DNA of 7,661 nucleotides from an uncultured Eubacteriales bacterium (lineage in GTDB: Bacteria; Bacillota; Clostridia; Oscillospirales; Butyricicoccaceae), in assembly GCA_934675045.1 (NCBI GenBank), contig CAKUPI010000081.1, forward strand, positions 1 to 7,661, in the 5' to 3' direction. Positions 5,964-7,661 of the stretch are shown piece by piece. Both the position numbers and the translations under genes were made by a program. Under the pieces are notes generated by a model. That model made no database searches, was not told where the DNA came from, and worked only from the letters and a program-made list of their open reading frames with translations. The first letter of the stretch is position 1; the number at the start of each line of letters is the position of its first letter.

Positions 5964-7022
5964 ATGCGGAGCATTCTGGTCGGCGGAGCCCGGCCGTACG
6001 AAGTCCTGCTGGGGTCCGGGCTGCTGGACCGCACGGGAGAATATGTCCGGCGTGCCGGAAACTGCGAAACCGCCGCCGTGGTGGCCGACGACATCGTCGA
6101 CGCGCTGTACGGCGACCGGGTTCAGGCCTCGCTGGAAGGCGCGGGGTGCCGCGTGGTGCGGTTCCGCTTTCCGCACGGCGAACGCGCAAAATGCGCAGAG
6201 ACCTATGTGCAGCTGCTCGGCTTTTTGGCCGACAGCCGGCTGACGCGCACCGATGCCGTCGTCGCGCTGGGCGGCGGGGTGACAGGCGATTTGGCCGGCT
6301 TTGCCGCCGCCACCTTTTTGCGCGGCGTGATGCTGGTGCAGCTGCCCACAACCCTTCTGGCCGCCGTCGATTCCTCCGTGGGCGGAAAAACCGCGATCGA
6401 CCTGCCGCAGGGAAAGAACATGGCGGGGGCCTTTTACCCGCCGTCGCTGGTGCTGTGCGACTGCGATACGCTGAGCACCCTGCCGGAGAGCGTTTTTCGG
6501 GATGGCTGCGCCGAGGTCATCAAATACGGTGTCATCTGCGACGCGGAGCTGTTCCAGGCGCTGCGGCAGCCGGTGTGGGAGCAGCGCGAGGCGGTCATCG
6601 CCCGCTGCATACAAATTAAGAGCGGCATTGTCGGCCGCGACGAGCAGGACAGAGGAGAGCGCCGGCTGCTCAACTTCGGGCATACCGTTGGCCACGCCGT
6701 CGAACGATGCAGCAATTTTGCCGTCAGCCACGGAAGCGCCGTTTCGATAGGCATGGCTTACAGCGCCCGTGCGGCATGCCGCATGGGACTGTGCTCACCG
6801 GCCTGCGCGCAGCAGCTGGAGCTGCGCCTGCGCGACTGCGGGCTCCCCGCTTACACCGACATCCGGGCCGAACGGCTTTTGCAGGCCATGCTGTCCGATA
6901 AAAAGCGGGAGGGAAGCCGGATTACCCTGGTCCTGCCGGAGAGAATCGGCCGCTGCGTGCTGCGCTCGGTGCCGCTTGAGGAGCTGGCGGATTTCCTTCA
7001 GAAAGGGGAGCGGCCGCTGTGA
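5964..7022 (+). CDS. aroB: 3-dehydroquinate synthase
   Basis: AroB converts DAHP to 3-dehydroquinate, the second shikimate step, using NAD+ and a divalent metal. The 352 residues match the usual length. Clear motifs are the NAD-binding ALGGGVTGDLAGF (101-113), QLPTTLLAAVDSSVGGKTAID (126-146), KNMAGAFYPP (151-160), GCAEVIKYG (181-189), NFGHTVGHAVE (237-247) and SHGSAVSIGM (255-264). The three metal ligands of the fungal enzyme correspond to Glu184, His240 and His256, all present, with catalytic-site His244 between them. A longer in-frame start at 5853 lies inside aroF and adds Arg/Gly/Pro-rich sequence. The ATG at 5964 follows an AGGGGG site (5951-5956). Its stop overlaps the aroA GTG start by four bases (GTGA), pointing to translational coupling. 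Confidence 0.95.
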   Translation: MRSILVGGARPYEVLLGSGLLDRTGEYVRRAGNCETAAVVADDIVDALYGDRVQASLEGAGCRVVRFRFPHGERAKCAETYVQLLGFLADSRLTRTDAVVALGGGVTGDLAGFAAATFLRGVMLVQLPTTLLAAVDSSVGGKTAIDLPQGKNMAGAFYPPSLVLCDCDTLSTLPESVFRDGCAEVIKYGVICDAELFQALRQPVWEQREAVIARCIQIKSGIVGRDEQDRGERRLLNFGHTVGHAVERCSNFAVSHGSAVSIGMAYSARAACRMGLCSPACAQQLELRLRDCGLPAYTDIRAERLLQAMLSDKKREGSRITLVLPERIGRCVLRSVPLEELADFLQKGERPL

Positions 7023-7661
7023 ACATCCGCATTACCGCGCCGATCCGCGGCGGAGAAATTGCGGCCATTCCCTCCAAGTCACAGGCGCACCGGCTGCTCA
7101 TCTGCGCGGCCTTGGCCGATGCACCGACCCGGATTTTGTGCCCGGCGGCCTCCGAGGACGTCTGCGCAACGGCGGACTGCCTGCGGCAGCTCGGCGCGAA
7201 AATCGAATACGACGGCGCCGGTTTTTCGGTGACGCCCATCGCGCAGGTGCGCCAGGGACAGACGCTGCACTGCCGGGAAAGCGGGTCGACGCTGCGCTTT
7301 TTGCTTCCGGTGGCCGCGGCCCTGGGGGCAGAATGCAGCTTTTTGCTGAAAGGCAGGCTGCCGCAGCGCCCGCACGAGCCGCTGCTGACCGTTTTAAAGG
7401 CGCACGGATGCGGCATTGCAAGGTCCGCGCCGGAGCGCATCGTTTTGAGGGGTCGGCTGCAAGGGGGGCGGTTTATCGTGCCGGGCAGCATTTCCTCCCA
7501 GTTCGTCAGCGGGCTGCTGCTGGCCTTGCCCCTGCTTTCGGGAGACAGCGAGCTTCTGGTCGGCGATACATTGCAGTCGCGCCCGTATGTGGATATGACG
7601 CTGCAGGCGCTTCGACGCTTTAAAATCGACATTCGGGAAGCGCAGCAGAGCTTTTTCATAC
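7019..7661 (+). CDS. aroA: EPSP synthase, 3' end beyond window
   Basis: AroA transfers the enolpyruvyl group of PEP to shikimate 3-phosphate, forming EPSP, the penultimate step to chorismate. The frame starts at GTG (7019) overlapping the aroB stop, preceded by AAAGGGGAG (7002-7010), and stays open to the window end, giving 214 residues, about half of a typical ~420-residue protein. Visible motifs are PSKSQAHR (18-25) with the conserved Lys20 and Arg25, ESGSTLRFLLP (87-97), LPQRPHEPL (114-122) and GSISSQFVSGLLLALPLL (156-173). The ESGSTLRF loop replaces the GNAGTAMRP loop of Escherichia coli and is what I recall from clostridial enzymes. The enzyme is cytoplasmic and works in the same pathway as the two upstream genes. 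The second domain and C-terminus cannot be assessed. Confidence 0.93.
   Translation, partial: MNIRITAPIRGGEIAAIPSKSQAHRLLICAALADAPTRILCPAASEDVCATADCLRQLGAKIEYDGAGFSVTPIAQVRQGQTLHCRESGSTLRFLLPVAAALGAECSFLLKGRLPQRPHEPLLTVLKAHGCGIARSAPERIVLRGRLQGGRFIVPGSISSQFVSGLLLALPLLSGDSELLVGDTLQSRPYVDMTLQALRRFKIDIREAQQSFFI

Noticed and set aside
4867..6351. Long antisense frame (494 codons) across aroF and aroB
   Set aside because: Its Arg/Ala/Pro-rich, non-protein-like sequence lies opposite strongly conserved aroF and aroB, as expected of a shadow frame in GC-rich DNA. The antisense frame at 5655-6731 is rejected for the same reason.
1..7661. CRISPR arrays, insertion sequences, tRNA or rRNA genes
   Set aside because: I saw no regularly spaced repeats, transposase-like frames, terminal inverted repeats or cloverleaf-forming sequence. 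The TTCGAACC near 4839 resembles a tRNA T-arm but has no acceptor or anticodon arms around it.

Overview
The window looks like a GC-rich chromosomal segment from a Clostridia-type member of the Bacillota, most likely Oscillospiraceae-like. This rests on AGGAGG-type ribosome binding sites, a DUF4317 protein, a FliB/YkgJ-type cysteine-cluster protein, a type I-beta DAHP synthase with an N-terminal regulatory domain, and a clostridial-style EPSP synthase with an ESGSTLRF loop. All recognised genes are on the + strand. The taxonomic placement is inference from family content, not from a marker gene.

Layout. Bases 1-409 hold no convincing gene. A good sigma-A-like promoter (332-360) carries a GC-rich dyad exactly filling its spacer and leads into a three-gene operon. 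The first gene encodes a membrane-anchored zinc-ribbon protein of unknown function (410-2311). The second encodes a DUF4317 protein (2335-3486). The third encodes a FliB-like protein (3477-4661) that overlaps the DUF4317 gene by 10 bases.

A second promoter (4679-4706) starts 18 bases after the fliB-like stop and drives a shikimate-pathway operon: aroF (DAHP synthase), aroB (3-dehydroquinate synthase) and aroA (EPSP synthase, cut by the window end). These are steps 1, 2 and 6 of the pathway to chorismate.

The most notable element is the aroF leader. It encodes a 29-residue peptide (4744-4833) with its own ribosome binding site and the run FFFAGFYFTSF. Three RNA pairings follow in the order expected of classical ribosome-mediated attenuation: an 11-bp hairpin over the Phe/Tyr codons, an 11-bp antiterminator (4809-4819 with 4889-4899), and a 10-bp terminator hairpin with a T tract (4883-4913) just before the aroF ribosome binding site. 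The arms are mutually exclusive. The inferred logic is that scarce charged tRNA-Phe (and perhaps tRNA-Tyr) stalls the ribosome, the antiterminator forms and the aro operon is transcribed, while plentiful Phe ends transcription in the leader. This arrangement is typical of enterobacterial pheL/pheA control and is unexpected in the Bacillota, where T-boxes are the usual solution.
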